DNA from: Allomeiothermus silvanus DSM 9946
GTDB taxonomy: Bacteria; Deinococcota; Deinococci; Deinococcales; Thermaceae
Length of the DNA: 64,000 bases
NCBI RefSeq assembly: GCF_000092125.1
Contig: NC_014212.1
Coordinates: 640,001 to 704,000 of the forward strand
Direction: 5' to 3'
Shown here: positions 9,562 to 18,722 of the stretch, piece after piece
Layout of the letters: each line of letters opens with the position of its first letter
How positions within the stretch are numbered: the first letter of the stretch is position 1
Notes under the pieces: generated by a model
Database searches by the model: none
What the model saw: only the letters and a program-made list of their open reading frames with translations
Told to the model about the DNA's origin: nothing
Program-made: the position numbers and the translations under genes

Positions 9562-11229
9562 TCAATCGATGATCCAGGCTGCCTGATACGGTTTAAGTAC
9601 CCCGGTGAACCACTGTCCGGTGATGAGGTTTTTCCCGATCCGGCTCACTACCTGGGGGCGGTCGGTGACGTTGATGTAACAGCCGACCGCCTGATCTCCC
9701 TCACCCCGAACGATGCGCAGCACTTCCGTGGAGGGCAGGATCCGTTGGGGTGCATTGGGATGGAAGGCCGGGTGCATTGACCGCACCCGCAGCAGGTGGG
9801 AGTAGGCGGCTAGGATCTTGGCGGCCCTCGAGGCCGGATCGGCCAGCCGTTCCTCGAGTTCGGCCTTCGTAAACTTGTGCCGGTTGAGACGGCGGGGGAT
9901 TCCGCTCTCCTCGAACCCAGCGTGATCCGAGGGAGAGCCGAAGAGGCTGTGGATGTAGACCCCAGGTATCCCCTGCAAGCTGAGCAAGATGACGTTGGCC
10001 GCGAGGAAGCGGGCGATCTTGAGATCTTCCGCTTCGTCCGAGTTGGGATTGCTCAGTGCGTCGAAGAGGGTCAGGCACAGCTCGTAAGGCACCGGGCCGT
10101 CGGGGGTGTCCTTGTGGTTGACCCGGCCTCCATGCTCCAAAGCTTGCCGCACCAAGGCCGCGATTTCTTCCGGTTGCAAAATTCCCCCCGCTGGAACCAC
10201 CCCGATTCCATCGTGCGAGGCCAGGAAGTTGAAAAAAGTGGTGCGCTCGGAGGGAAGGGTAAGCCCCGCCGCCCAACCCGCCAGCTTGGAGGCATCCCCG
10301 GTACGAAAAGTGTGCATGACCAGCGGTGGCAAAGGGAACTGATAGACCAGTTGGGCTTCGTCGTGGCCGTTGCCGAAGTACGAGATGTTCTCGCGGTGCG
10401 GCGCGTTGGTTTCGCTGACCAGCAGCACGTGGGGGGCTACCGCGTCCAGCACTAGGCGCATCAGCTTGACGATGCGGTGGGCGCCCTCGAGGTGCATGCA
10501 ACTCGTCCCGATCTCCTTCCAGATGAACCCCACCGCATCCAGGCGGATCAGCCCGGCTCCGTTTCGGACGTAGCACAGGAGGGCTTCGATGACCTCGAGC
10601 AACACCTCGGGGTTGGCATAGTTGAGGTCGGTCTGGTCCGGGGAGAAGGTCGTCCAGACCAGCTTCTCCCCGCTGGGAGTCTGGAACGGGGTAAGCAGGG
10701 GCAGAGCCCGGGGCCGGAATACTGTACTGAGGTCGGTGCCCGGATCGACTGTAATGAAAAATCCTTGGTACTGGGGGTCATCCTGCAAGAAGCCCTGGAA
10801 CCAAGGCGAGGAGGCTGAGACGTGGTTGCAGACCAGGTCGGCCATCAACCGGAAGTCCTGGGCGATGATGCGGATATCGGTCCAGGTGCCCAGCTCAGGG
10901 TCCACCCGCTGGAAGTCCACCACGCTAAAGCCATCATCGGAGGTGGAAGGGTAAAAGGGCAGGAGGTGAACCCCGGAGAAAACCCCCCGCAGCCGCTCGT
11001 ATAAAAAGTCATACAGGGTTTGCAGAGGGGGCTCGCCCTCAGCGTGGATTTGGTCGCCGTAGGTGATGAGCAGGGCGTCCTTCTCGCTCCAGCCGCCCTC
11101 CCGCCGCTGCGCCGGAAAGCCCGAGCAGATCTCCTCGAGCCGCCCCAGCACCGCAGGGGCCCGCTCCCCGTACAAAAATCCCAGGTGCTCGAGGATGGAC
11201 TGGCGAAGTTCGGGGGTCAAGCTGCTCAT
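9562..11229 (-). CDS. GH13_18 phosphorylase, probably glucosylglycerate phosphorylase
   Basis: This is a retaining alpha-glucoside phosphorylase of the sucrose phosphorylase subfamily (555 aa, somewhat longer than sucrose phosphorylases). The nucleophile is the Asp of LIRLDAVGF, the acid/base Glu is in LLVSETNAP, and the transition-state Asp is in ASHDGIG. GH13_18 also contains enzymes acting on glucosylglycerate, an activity known from Meiothermus. The neighbouring GH63 hydrolase and ABC importer favour that substrate: glucosylglycerate + phosphate to glucose 1-phosphate + D-glycerate. It is the last gene of the operon and overlaps the TIM-barrel gene by 4 bp (ATGA). Substrate is inferred, not seen. 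Confidence 0.8.
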   Translation of the reverse strand: MSSLTPELRQSILEHLGFLYGERAPAVLGRLEEICSGFPAQRREGGWSEKDALLITYGDQIHAEGEPPLQTLYDFLYERLRGVFSGVHLLPFYPSTSDDGFSVVDFQRVDPELGTWTDIRIIAQDFRLMADLVCNHVSASSPWFQGFLQDDPQYQGFFITVDPGTDLSTVFRPRALPLLTPFQTPSGEKLVWTTFSPDQTDLNYANPEVLLEVIEALLCYVRNGAGLIRLDAVGFIWKEIGTSCMHLEGAHRIVKLMRLVLDAVAPHVLLVSETNAPHRENISYFGNGHDEAQLVYQFPLPPLVMHTFRTGDASKLAGWAAGLTLPSERTTFFNFLASHDGIGVVPAGGILQPEEIAALVRQALEHGGRVNHKDTPDGPVPYELCLTLFDALSNPNSDEAEDLKIARFLAANVILLSLQGIPGVYIHSLFGSPSDHAGFEESGIPRRLNRHKFTKAELEERLADPASRAAKILAAYSHLLRVRSMHPAFHPNAPQRILPSTEVLRIVRGEGDQAVGCYINVTDRPQVVSRIGKNLITGQWFTGVLKPYQAAWIID

Positions 11230-12020
11230 GGCCAGAACCGTAAACGGTGCGCTGAGACTGGTAAAACTTGCTCGGCGGGGCCGCTCAGGCGGCCCTCGAA
11301 AGCCATGAAGCCGTCGAACCCGGTCTCCCGCAAGGCGGCCAAGGCCGAGGCAAAGTCGCTGTGACCGGCGCCGGGCTCGAGGCGGTTGGAGTCGGCTAGA
11401 TGGACGTGGGCGAGGTGTTTGCCAGCCTTTCGGATCGAGCTGGGAAGCTGGGCTTCCTCGATGTTCATGTGATAGAGGTCGGCGATCACCTTGACCGATT
11501 CTAAGCCGGTTTCCTGGCAGTAAGCCGCGGCCTGCTCGAGCGTGTTGACCATGTGGTCCTCGTAGCGGTTCAAAGGCTCGAAGAAGAGGGTGGTGCCCAC
11601 CTTCCTGGCGTGTTCGCCCAGGGTGCGCAGGGCCTCGAGCAGGATGCGGTGATCCTCCTCCGCGCTGCGTGGCGGCTCGAAGGGCGGCAAGCGTTTGGAG
11701 AAGATGCCGTAGGCGGCGGGCGTGACCACCCCGCGCGCCCCGATCTGGGGGGCGGTCTCGAGCAGGAGCTTCATCCGCTCGAGGGCCTCCCGGCGTTTCT
11801 CCGGGTCGAACTCCCCGATAAACGGCCCGCCCGCCAGACAGATCGAAGACAGCACCACGCCGGACTGGGCGGCTTCTCGTAGCTCGGGCAAGCGCTCGCC
11901 GAACTCGGCGCGGCTCTTGACCAGGATCTCGATCCCGTCAAAGCCCGCGCTCTGGGCAAAGGCCCACTTCTCGAGCAGGCTGCCTCCAGGCAAAAGGTGT
12001 TCCTGAGCGGCCAATTTCAT
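11226..12020 (-). CDS. TIM-barrel sugar phosphate isomerase/epimerase family
   Basis: The 264-aa xylose-isomerase-like TIM barrel (AP endonuclease family 2 fold) has acidic and His metal ligands at barrel strand ends: FEPLNRYEDH, VIADLYHMNIEE, LAHVHLADSNRLEPGAGH and MAFEGRL. Members isomerise or epimerise ketoses and keto-inositols, but the substrate cannot be told. It is translationally coupled on both sides by ATGA overlaps, with the dehydrogenase upstream and the phosphorylase downstream. Confidence 0.85.
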   Translation of the reverse strand: MKLAAQEHLLPGGSLLEKWAFAQSAGFDGIEILVKSRAEFGERLPELREAAQSGVVLSSICLAGGPFIGEFDPEKRREALERMKLLLETAPQIGARGVVTPAAYGIFSKRLPPFEPPRSAEEDHRILLEALRTLGEHARKVGTTLFFEPLNRYEDHMVNTLEQAAAYCQETGLESVKVIADLYHMNIEEAQLPSSIRKAGKHLAHVHLADSNRLEPGAGHSDFASALAALRETGFDGFMAFEGRLSGPAEQVLPVSAHRLRFWP

Positions 12021-13090
12021 GCTATCTCCTGAAAATCCAAAACCACCTGCACGGCCTCCGCCGGACGCTGGTCGAGGAGTTCGTAGGCTCGGGCGGCTTC
12101 CGGGGCGGGGAAGACGTGTGAGACCAGCGCCATCAACTCGAGCCTCCCCTCTATAGCCAGCCGCATCACAGTCTGCTCGAGCCGGAGCCGATCCCAGCGG
12201 TGGTCGAGAGCGGGGTGAACCCCGGAGGTCTGGGAGCAGACCAGTTGCACCCGGTTATGGTGGAACTCCTCGCCCAGCCGGAGCCCGGCTCCTTCGCCCT
12301 GGAAGAATCCCCCGACCACCACCCTGGAGTTATAGGCGGTGGCCCGGATCGCCTCGTGCAAGGCGGCGTAGGAGCCGGTGACCTCCAAGGTCACATCGGC
12401 CCCCCGATTCTGGGTGAGGGCTTTGATGGCTTCGGCGGGGCTTCCTTGGCGGAAATCTATCGTTGGTGTGCCGAGCTTCTCGGCTAACTCGAGGCGTTTC
12501 TGCACCCCGTCCACCGCCAGAACCTCGGCCCCATTCAGCCGGGCGAGCTGAGCGGTGATGATCCCCACCACCCCCAGCCCGAACACCACCACCGTATCCC
12601 CCAGCCGAATCTCCGCGCCGTGGACCATGTTGAGGGCAATCGCGCCGATCCGGGCGAAGATGCCGAGCAGCGGGTTCCAGCTTTCGGTTCCTTGAGCCCA
12701 GAGCCCGCTGCTCGGTCCGAGCGCCCTCGAAGCCGCGACCTCCTCGCTCAAGATCACCGAACTGCGGTGTCCCCAGGAGCCCCAGACCACCTGCCCGACC
12801 TCGAGCCTCCGCACCTTTGAGCCCACCTCCACGACCCGGCCCACCTGCTCGTAGCCGATGCCCCGCAGGGGGTACTCGAGCCCTGCCCGGTCCGGCACGA
12901 AGAGGCGCCGCACGGGGTCCCAGCGCTTCTCGAGGTAGGGGTTGGTGCCCCGGTACTGGGTGAGTTCGGTGCCCGCCGAGATGCCCGAGTAAAGGGTGCG
13001 CACCCGGACCTCGCCGGGTTGCAGCGGAGGGTCGGGGTACTCTTCGAGCCCGACTCTGCGGGGAGCGGTAAAACTGAGTTGGGTTCCCAT
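12017..13090 (-). CDS. MDR-family alcohol/polyol dehydrogenase, catalytic zinc site not evident
   Basis: The 357-aa protein has the GroES-like N-terminal fold and a Rossmann domain (VVVFGLGVVGIITAQLARLNGAEVLAVDG). Where zinc-dependent members have Cys-Gly-(T/S)-D, this protein reads YSGISAGTELTQYRG. The first zinc-ligand cysteine is therefore absent, as in the oxidoreductase group found in glycoside operons. It probably oxidises or reduces a sugar hydroxyl with NAD(P). It lies between the GH63 and TIM-barrel genes. Confidence 0.8.
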   Translation of the reverse strand: MGTQLSFTAPRRVGLEEYPDPPLQPGEVRVRTLYSGISAGTELTQYRGTNPYLEKRWDPVRRLFVPDRAGLEYPLRGIGYEQVGRVVEVGSKVRRLEVGQVVWGSWGHRSSVILSEEVAASRALGPSSGLWAQGTESWNPLLGIFARIGAIALNMVHGAEIRLGDTVVVFGLGVVGIITAQLARLNGAEVLAVDGVQKRLELAEKLGTPTIDFRQGSPAEAIKALTQNRGADVTLEVTGSYAALHEAIRATAYNSRVVVGGFFQGEGAGLRLGEEFHHNRVQLVCSQTSGVHPALDHRWDRLRLEQTVMRLAIEGRLELMALVSHVFPAPEAARAYELLDQRPAEAVQVVLDFQEIA

Positions 13091-13159
13091 TTTTCTCCGA
13101 ATGGTCGAAATGGCTTCTTGAAGACCTGAGGGAGGGCTGTAGGCACGGTGTAGGGTGAC

Positions 13160-14431
13160 TCAGTGCGCCCATGGAGATACTTCCCACCACAACGCCATCG
13201 CTGCCGTCCAGGAAAACTCCCCGCCGCCCAGCCCGGCCCCGGTGGTGGGGTGATAGTATTCGCTGAAACCGGAGAGTTCCGCTAGCTTGAGGGTGTCCTG
13301 GTGGATGCGCTCGGCGGCTTCGGGGTAGCCGTACTCGGCAAACCCTTGGGCGATGAGGTAGTTCATGATGGCCCACACCGGGCCGCGCCAATAGCGCTGG
13401 GGCTCGTAGCTGGGGTGGCCGGGGTCGGTGCTGGGGACCAGGTAGCGTACCTGCTCGGCCCAACTTTCCAGCGTCCGCACCAGCCGGTGAGCCCTCTGGG
13501 GGCTGCTGGTTCCGGCGTAGAGGGGCAAAAAGGAAGCCGAGGTCCCCACCCGGATCGGTGCGTCCTGTACCCGGTCGTAGTTGTAATAGAGCCCGGCCTC
13601 CTCGTCCCAGAGCGCCTCGATGGCCCCCTGGCTGGCCTCGAGCCACCCCGCGATCTCGGTCTCGTCGCCGAAGCCGAACCGTGCGGATAACCAAGCCAAA
13701 TCGCGGTTGGCCCGGTGCAGCACGCAGTCGATGATCAGGCTCACCACCCGGAAGGGGCATTCTCGGTGCAGCCGAAGCTGGTCGTAGTCGCAGCGCTTGT
13801 AGACCTCGAGCAGCGACAGATAGCGGTCGTACTCGGCCTGGTGGGGGCGCTGGCTGGGGTCTACGTGGCTGGTGTCGCGGCGGGTGTAGGGGGGCAGGGT
13901 GGGGTCCACCGGCACCCGGGCCAGGGCTTCGTCCCAAGCCGGGCTGTTGTCGGCCCCGGTCTCCCAGGGGTGAAAGGTGTTCGTTAGGCCGGTGTTGGCG
14001 GGGTCGCGCTCGCGTTTGAACCAGCGGTGATAGGCCAGGATTTTGGGATAGAGGGCTCGAGCCTTGGTCTGGGCCAGGGTCTGATCCTCGGCCTGCTCGA
14101 GCATCATCCGCACGAAGCTGGCCACCACCGGGGGCTGGGTGATGCCCGAGGTGGGCGGGGTGTGGCGGGTTCCCCAGCGGTCCGGTCCGGGAAAGTAGGT
14201 GGCTTCGGGCCGGTGGAAGACGATGTGTGGCAACATGCCGTTGGCCCACTGGCCCTCGAAGAGCCGTTCGAACTCCTGCCAGGCCCGCGCTTCGTCGAAC
14301 TTCATCCAGCCCAGGGCGCTAAAGCCCGCGTCCCATAGCCACTGGAAGGGATACAGTCCGGCGGTGGGGATGGTGAAGCCGCCCCGGTCGTTGGCCCGCA
14401 GGATACGGATGGCCTCTCGTTCGAGCGACAT
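13160..14431 (-). CDS. GH63 glycosidase, probable glucosylglycerate (mannosylglycerate) hydrolase
   Basis: The 423-aa (alpha/alpha)6-barrel enzyme carries family marks such as LYPFQWLWDAGFSALGW, EFERLFEGQWANGMLPHIVF, ETGADNSPAWDEAL and YWRGPVWAIMNYLIAQG. The WDAGF and EFSWTAA regions resemble the Thermus/Rubrobacter mannosylglycerate hydrolase group, which release D-glycerate from mannosyl- or glucosylglycerate. The open frame extends far upstream through the ABC gene. The real start is ATG 14431 because GAGGT precedes it and the ABC stop is 2 bases away. No signal peptide is present, so it acts on imported substrate. Confidence 0.8.
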   Translation of the reverse strand: MSLEREAIRILRANDRGGFTIPTAGLYPFQWLWDAGFSALGWMKFDEARAWQEFERLFEGQWANGMLPHIVFHRPEATYFPGPDRWGTRHTPPTSGITQPPVVASFVRMMLEQAEDQTLAQTKARALYPKILAYHRWFKRERDPANTGLTNTFHPWETGADNSPAWDEALARVPVDPTLPPYTRRDTSHVDPSQRPHQAEYDRYLSLLEVYKRCDYDQLRLHRECPFRVVSLIIDCVLHRANRDLAWLSARFGFGDETEIAGWLEASQGAIEALWDEEAGLYYNYDRVQDAPIRVGTSASFLPLYAGTSSPQRAHRLVRTLESWAEQVRYLVPSTDPGHPSYEPQRYWRGPVWAIMNYLIAQGFAEYGYPEAAERIHQDTLKLAELSGFSEYYHPTTGAGLGGGEFSWTAAMALWWEVSPWAH

Positions 14432-14433
14432 GT

Positions 14434-15492
14434 TTACCTCGCTAAGGCCCGCCCACTCGAGGGGTCGAGCCAGCGCAGCCGCCCGGGCTGAGGCCTGAGC
14501 CAGAGGGTCTGCCCGGGCCGGGTGGCAAAGTCGGGGGGGACGGTCACTTTGAGGGGTTGCTGCTCGTGCATCAGGGTGAGCAGCAGGTGCGGCCCCAACG
14601 GCTCCACCACCAGCACCTGGGCGGGGAAGCTCTGGGGCTGGGGCTCGAGGTGGGCCTCGAGGTCTTCCGGGCGCACCCCCAGCAGCACCTCCTGGCCCGG
14701 CGGGGGTATAGGCAGGTCTAGGGCGAAGGATTGCATCTTGGCCTGGTTTCCCTCCACCGGAAGCCGCAGGAAGTTCATCGGTGGGCTCCCGATAAAGCCG
14801 CCCACGAAGGTGTCGGCGGGATCTTGGTAGACCTTCATCGGCTCGTCGTACTGCACCAGCCGCCCGGCATTCATCACCGCGATGCGGTCGGCCAGGCTCA
14901 TGGCCTCCACCTGGTCGTGGGTCACGTAGAGGGTGGTGGTGCGGCTTTCCGCCAGCAGGCGCTTGAGTTCGGCCCGCATCTCCAGCCGCAGCAGGGCGTC
15001 GAGGTTGGAAAGGGGTTCGTCCATCAGCAGCACCTCGGGCTCTACCGCCAGCGCCCGCGCTACCGCCACCCGCTGGCGCTGCCCACCCGAAAGCTGCGCG
15101 GGGTAGCGCTCGAGCAGGTTCTCGATATGCATCAAGGTGGCGGCCCGGCCTACTTGGGTCTTGACCCGCTCGGGCGAAGCCTTTTGCATCCTGAGTCCGA
15201 AGGCGATGTTCTCGAAAACGCTGAGGTGGGGGAACACCGCGTAGTTCTGAAAAACCATAGCGATCTTGCGGGAGCGCGGGGGAAGGGTGGTCACGTCGCG
15301 TGCTCCGATAAAGACCCGGCCCGCTTCGGCGTGCTCGAGGCCCGCGATGATCCTGAGCAGGGTGGTCTTGCCACAGCCCGAAGGCCCCAGCAGCACCACG
15401 AACTCCTGGTCGCGCACCTCGAGAGAAACCCCATCCAAGGCTTTCACCCTGCCGAAGACCTTCTCGATATTTTCCACTCGGATTCCAGCCAT
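14434..15492 (-). CDS. MalK/UgpC-type sugar ABC transporter ATPase
   Basis: The 352-aa protein has Walker A GPSGCGKTT (about 36-44), the Q-loop, the LSGGQRQRVAVARAL signature, Walker B VLLMDEPLSNLDA and the H-loop (VTHDQ). The C-terminal TOBE/OB region from about residue 240 is typical of CUT1 sugar importers. It should dimerise and power the two permeases encoded upstream. Only one base separates its stop from the GH63 start. Confidence 0.93.
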   Translation of the reverse strand: MAGIRVENIEKVFGRVKALDGVSLEVRDQEFVVLLGPSGCGKTTLLRIIAGLEHAEAGRVFIGARDVTTLPPRSRKIAMVFQNYAVFPHLSVFENIAFGLRMQKASPERVKTQVGRAATLMHIENLLERYPAQLSGGQRQRVAVARALAVEPEVLLMDEPLSNLDALLRLEMRAELKRLLAESRTTTLYVTHDQVEAMSLADRIAVMNAGRLVQYDEPMKVYQDPADTFVGGFIGSPPMNFLRLPVEGNQAKMQSFALDLPIPPPGQEVLLGVRPEDLEAHLEPQPQSFPAQVLVVEPLGPHLLLTLMHEQQPLKVTVPPDFATRPGQTLWLRPQPGRLRWLDPSSGRALAR

Positions 15493-15507
15493 AAGCCTCC
15501 GTAGTTA

Positions 15508-15633
15508 GCGATGAGCGATGAGCAACGAGCAATGAGCACAGCGGAAAAGCACAGGTCAGAAGAATTGTTCTGCTTCCTTCCCTGCAAGCCTGCGGCATTC
15601 CTTCTTTTGCCCCAGCGCTAGCTGCTCATTGCT
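15508..15633. repeat. Dispersed 'AGCGATGAGC' repeats forming a long-range inverted repeat
   Basis: Tandem degenerate 8-mers (AGCGATGAGCGATGAGCAAC...) begin the gap between permease and ATPase genes. AGCAATGAGCA at 15528-15538 is matched by its reverse complement at 15623-15633, 84 bases away. A related piece lies near 6238-6256. Confidence 0.6.
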
Positions 15634-15637
15634 TCCT

Positions 15638-16438
15638 TCACCGATTCGCGATTCCCCAGAGTGTGAACAAATAGCGCCGGATCACGAAGATGAAGACCAG
15701 CGCGGGCACGATGAGGAAGAAACCCCCGGCGAAGCGGAAGGGGAGCGGCGAGTCATTGAGCGCGGTGAGCAAGAAAGCCGGGAGGGTCCGCTCGCGCAGG
15801 GTCAGCAAGGTCGCGGCGAAGACCTCGTTCCAGGAGATCACGAAGGCGAAGATGGCGGTGGCGGCCAAGCCCGGCAGGGCCAGGGGCAGCACCACCCGGA
15901 CAAAGGCCTGGACCCGGCTGCACCCCAGGGTCCAGGCGGCTTCCTCGAGTTCCTTGGGAATCCCTAGGAAGAGGCTGCTAGTCACCAGCACCGCGAAAGG
16001 CAGGGCCAAGGTGGTGTGCACCAGGGCCACCCCCAGGGGGGTGTCGTAGAGGCCCAGGTGAATGAACTGCACCGAGAGCGGGATGGCCAGGATGGCCAGC
16101 GGAAAGGCCCGGGTCAAGAGGATCAGGACGCGGTAGGCGTCGGCCCCGGCGAAGCGGTAGCGGGCCAGCGCGTACCCGGCGGGGGCGCCTAAGAGCAAGG
16201 CGAACAGCAGGGTCAGACCGGCGACCACGAAGCTGTTGCGGATGGCCTTGCCGACCCCCTCCACCCCGAAGAAGAAGGAGATGGTCTCAAGCGAGAACTG
16301 CTGGGGCAAGATCCCCTTGGGCCAGGCGAACACCGAGGAGCGGTCGCTAAAGGCCAAAGTAGCGATCAGGAAGATGGGGACGATCACCCACAGCGCCAGC
16401 ACGATCGCCAGCAACAAGTACAGGATGCGGAGGTTCAT
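15638..16438 (-). CDS. Carbohydrate ABC transporter permease (MalG type)
   Basis: The 266-aa inner-membrane permease has six predicted hydrophobic segments, starting MNLRILYLLLAIVLALWVIVPIFL. It carries the EAA loop ELEEAAWTLGCSRVQAFVRVVLPLALPGL that contacts the ATPase. The start is ATG 16438, overlapping the upstream permease stop by 4 bp; the longer open frame is read-through of that gene in another frame. Confidence 0.92.
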   Translation of the reverse strand: MNLRILYLLLAIVLALWVIVPIFLIATLAFSDRSSVFAWPKGILPQQFSLETISFFFGVEGVGKAIRNSFVVAGLTLLFALLLGAPAGYALARYRFAGADAYRVLILLTRAFPLAILAIPLSVQFIHLGLYDTPLGVALVHTTLALPFAVLVTSSLFLGIPKELEEAAWTLGCSRVQAFVRVVLPLALPGLAATAIFAFVISWNEVFAATLLTLRERTLPAFLLTALNDSPLPFRFAGGFFLIVPALVFIFVIRRYLFTLWGIANR

Positions 16439-17280
16439 GCCACCTCCCGCGAGCGCATCAGCCGTAAATAAAGCAGCGTAGCCAGCACCGAGATCCCCAG
16501 GATCAGCACCGAATAGGCCGCGGCCACGCCGGGGTTTTGGTAGGCGTTGTACCAGTAGTAGGCCTCCCCGGCCAACACCGGCAGGTTGCGCCCGCCCAGC
16601 GCCACCACCACCGCGAAGACCTCCAGAGCCAAAATCGTCCGCAGGATCAGCGCCACCTGCAAGCTGGGGGTCAGCAGGGGCAGCGTCACCTTCCAGAACC
16701 GCCGCCAGGGGCTGGCCCCGAAGACCTCGGCGGCCTCGCCGTACTCCTTGGGGATGAGCTGCAAGCCCGCCACCAGGATCACGAAGACGATCGCGGTGGC
16801 CCGCCAGACCTCCGCCGCCACCACCGCTAGGAAGAGCATCGCCGGGGTCTCGTAGTTGAGCCACAGCCGGGGTTCTTGGATCACCCCCAGGGCTTGCAGA
16901 AAGCTATTCAGATAGCCCCGCTCGGTAAAGATGGCTAGCCAGACGATCCCCGCAGCCAGATCGGAGATGCCCAGGGGAATGGTCCAGACGTATAAGAAGA
17001 GGTCGCGGCCCTTGCCGATCCCCCCCAGTAGCAACGCAAGGCACAAAGCCAGCACTACCTGTAAAGGTACCACCACCACTGCCAGGAGGACGGTGTACTT
17101 GATGGCGTCCTTGAAGTACAAGTCCGCCGCCATCCGCTGAAAGTTTTCCAGCGTCCACTCCCCGCCCGCCCCCCGGATCGAGAGCAGCAAGGCTTCTACC
17201 AGCGGCCAGGCGAACAGGAACAACAAAAACAGCACGCTCGGCAAGACGAGCAGGTAGGGGATATAGCGTTCACTGCGCAT
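16435..17280 (-). CDS. Carbohydrate ABC transporter permease (MalF type)
   Basis: The 281-aa protein has six membrane segments and the EAA loop EYGEAAEVFGASPWRRFWKVTLPLLTPSL. It pairs with the MalG-type permease encoded directly downstream (ATGA overlap) to form the import channel. Confidence 0.92.
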   Translation of the reverse strand: MRSERYIPYLLVLPSVLFLLFLFAWPLVEALLLSIRGAGGEWTLENFQRMAADLYFKDAIKYTVLLAVVVVPLQVVLALCLALLLGGIGKGRDLFLYVWTIPLGISDLAAGIVWLAIFTERGYLNSFLQALGVIQEPRLWLNYETPAMLFLAVVAAEVWRATAIVFVILVAGLQLIPKEYGEAAEVFGASPWRRFWKVTLPLLTPSLQVALILRTILALEVFAVVVALGGRNLPVLAGEAYYWYNAYQNPGVAAAYSVLILGISVLATLLYLRLMRSREVA

Positions 17281-17388
17281 GGGGCCCTTTTTCGCTCGAG
17301 CTCAGTGAGAGGCTACAGGTGCGGTGAACCCGTCTTCGCGAAGCCTGACCGTCCGACGAGCTCACCAAAGTGAGGATGGCCACCTCCT
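17281..17388 (-). other. Intercistronic spacer between binding protein and permease genes
   Basis: The 108-bp spacer contains a short hairpin (CTCAC-CAAA-GTGAG, about 17362-17375) and 7-bp arms GGTGAAC / GTTCACC about 55 bases apart. Stem-loops here often let the binding protein be made in excess over the permeases, but that role is only inferred. Confidence 0.35.
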
Positions 17389-18675
17389 TCAGTTCACCGG
17401 GCAAGGGCCGTTGCTGGCGGGGTCGGGCGACCAGCAGGGGGCCTTGGTGTCGTTTATGACTCGCCGCAGGTTGGTGGCCTCGCTATCCAGCACCCGGCGG
17501 ATGTCCTCGCCCCGCAGGATGATGCGGGCGAAGGCATCCTGGAAGACCTTGTTGTACTCCCCGCCCTTAGACCCCAAGCCCACCGGCAACAGGCTGGGCA
17601 GGGCTACGCCACTCTGCGATTGTTTGGAGATGGCTTCAGCCCCCATGCGGATACCCTGGGGCAGGTTGTCGGGCAGCTTGATCTGGATCACCGGGAAGAA
17701 CCCGTTTTGTACCAGGGTGGCGATCTGTACCTCGGGGCGGGTTAGGTACTCGATGGTGGCGACCGCACCAGCACGGTTGGGAGCACCTTTGGGAATCCCC
17801 AGCCCGGCCAGGACCGGCATGAAGCCACGCCCATAAGGGCCGATAGGGGCGGGGAAGGCCACGAAGTCGTTGGGCCGTTGGTTGAGCGCGTCGCGCAGCC
17901 GGGCGATGTGGTCCCAGGCCACCCACACCTCACCGGATAGCAGCGGCTCCTGCATGAAGTCGTAGGTGGTGGATTGGGGGTTGACGTACTGCCAGATCTC
18001 CTTGAACTCAGCCCACATGTTCTCGGCTTCGTCGCTACGGAATTTGCTCACCGCGCTCTTGGTGTAGGAGGGGTAGAGGTAACCCTGGGTGAAGCGGTGC
18101 ATCAAACCCCTGGGCCCTGCCGGGAAACCCAGCAACCGCTTGCCGGTGGCTTTTTGCAGGTTGGCGCCCCACTCCTTGAGCTGGGAGTAGGTTAGGGTGT
18201 TGACGCTGGCCTTGGCCGGGAGGTACTGCAAAGCTTGCTTGTTCGCCACCATGATGTAGGTGGCTTGCATCCAGGGGATATAAAGCTGGTTGGGCGTGCC
18301 CATCTTGCCCAGGTTCACGAAGGTAGCGGAGAACTTACGGTCTTTGAGCTGGGCCATCACGTCGTCCACGTTGTCCATCGCCCCGGCCTGAATCAGCGGG
18401 GGGAAGTCACCGTGCAGGCCGCCCACCAGGCTCACATTGACCTTCCCGGCCCTGGCCTCGGAAAGGATGCGGGTGGTAAAGGGGGCGTTGTCCTCGGGTA
18501 CGAACTCCACCTTGACCGGGGCATCCTTGAGGATCACCTGGCGCATCCGCTGAGCCTCTTCGATGGGGGTGAACTGGGTGGAGACGAACAGGAGCGTGCC
18601 GCCCTGGGCTAACGCGCCCAGCACGGCTAGTCCCAACCCAGCGAGTCCTACCGACCACCACTTTTTGCCCTTCAT
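17389..18675 (-). CDS. Extracellular solute-binding protein (family 1, sugar)
   Basis: The 428-aa protein has a signal peptide (MKGKKWWSVGLAGLGLAVLGALAQG) and the SBP-bac-1 fold, with the hinge-type motif GFMPVLAGLGIPKGAPNRAGAVATIEYLTRPE. No lipobox cysteine is seen in the leader, so it is probably periplasmic rather than lipidated. GGAGG precedes the ATG. It delivers the substrate to the permeases encoded next; from context that is glucosylglycerate or mannosylglycerate. Confidence 0.9.
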   Translation of the reverse strand: MKGKKWWSVGLAGLGLAVLGALAQGGTLLFVSTQFTPIEEAQRMRQVILKDAPVKVEFVPEDNAPFTTRILSEARAGKVNVSLVGGLHGDFPPLIQAGAMDNVDDVMAQLKDRKFSATFVNLGKMGTPNQLYIPWMQATYIMVANKQALQYLPAKASVNTLTYSQLKEWGANLQKATGKRLLGFPAGPRGLMHRFTQGYLYPSYTKSAVSKFRSDEAENMWAEFKEIWQYVNPQSTTYDFMQEPLLSGEVWVAWDHIARLRDALNQRPNDFVAFPAPIGPYGRGFMPVLAGLGIPKGAPNRAGAVATIEYLTRPEVQIATLVQNGFFPVIQIKLPDNLPQGIRMGAEAISKQSQSGVALPSLLPVGLGSKGGEYNKVFQDAFARIILRGEDIRRVLDSEATNLRRVINDTKAPCWSPDPASNGPCPVN

Positions 18676-18722
18676 ACCTGACCTCCTTCCAGAAAAACTG
18701 CCACCCGGCTATCGCGGCGAAA

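Noticed and set aside
12330-15598. Long minus-strand frames extending GH63 upstream to 15598, and another over 12330-14249
   Set aside because: The extensions run through the ABC ATPase or dehydrogenase genes in the wrong frame; only the part from ATG 14431 matches GH63.
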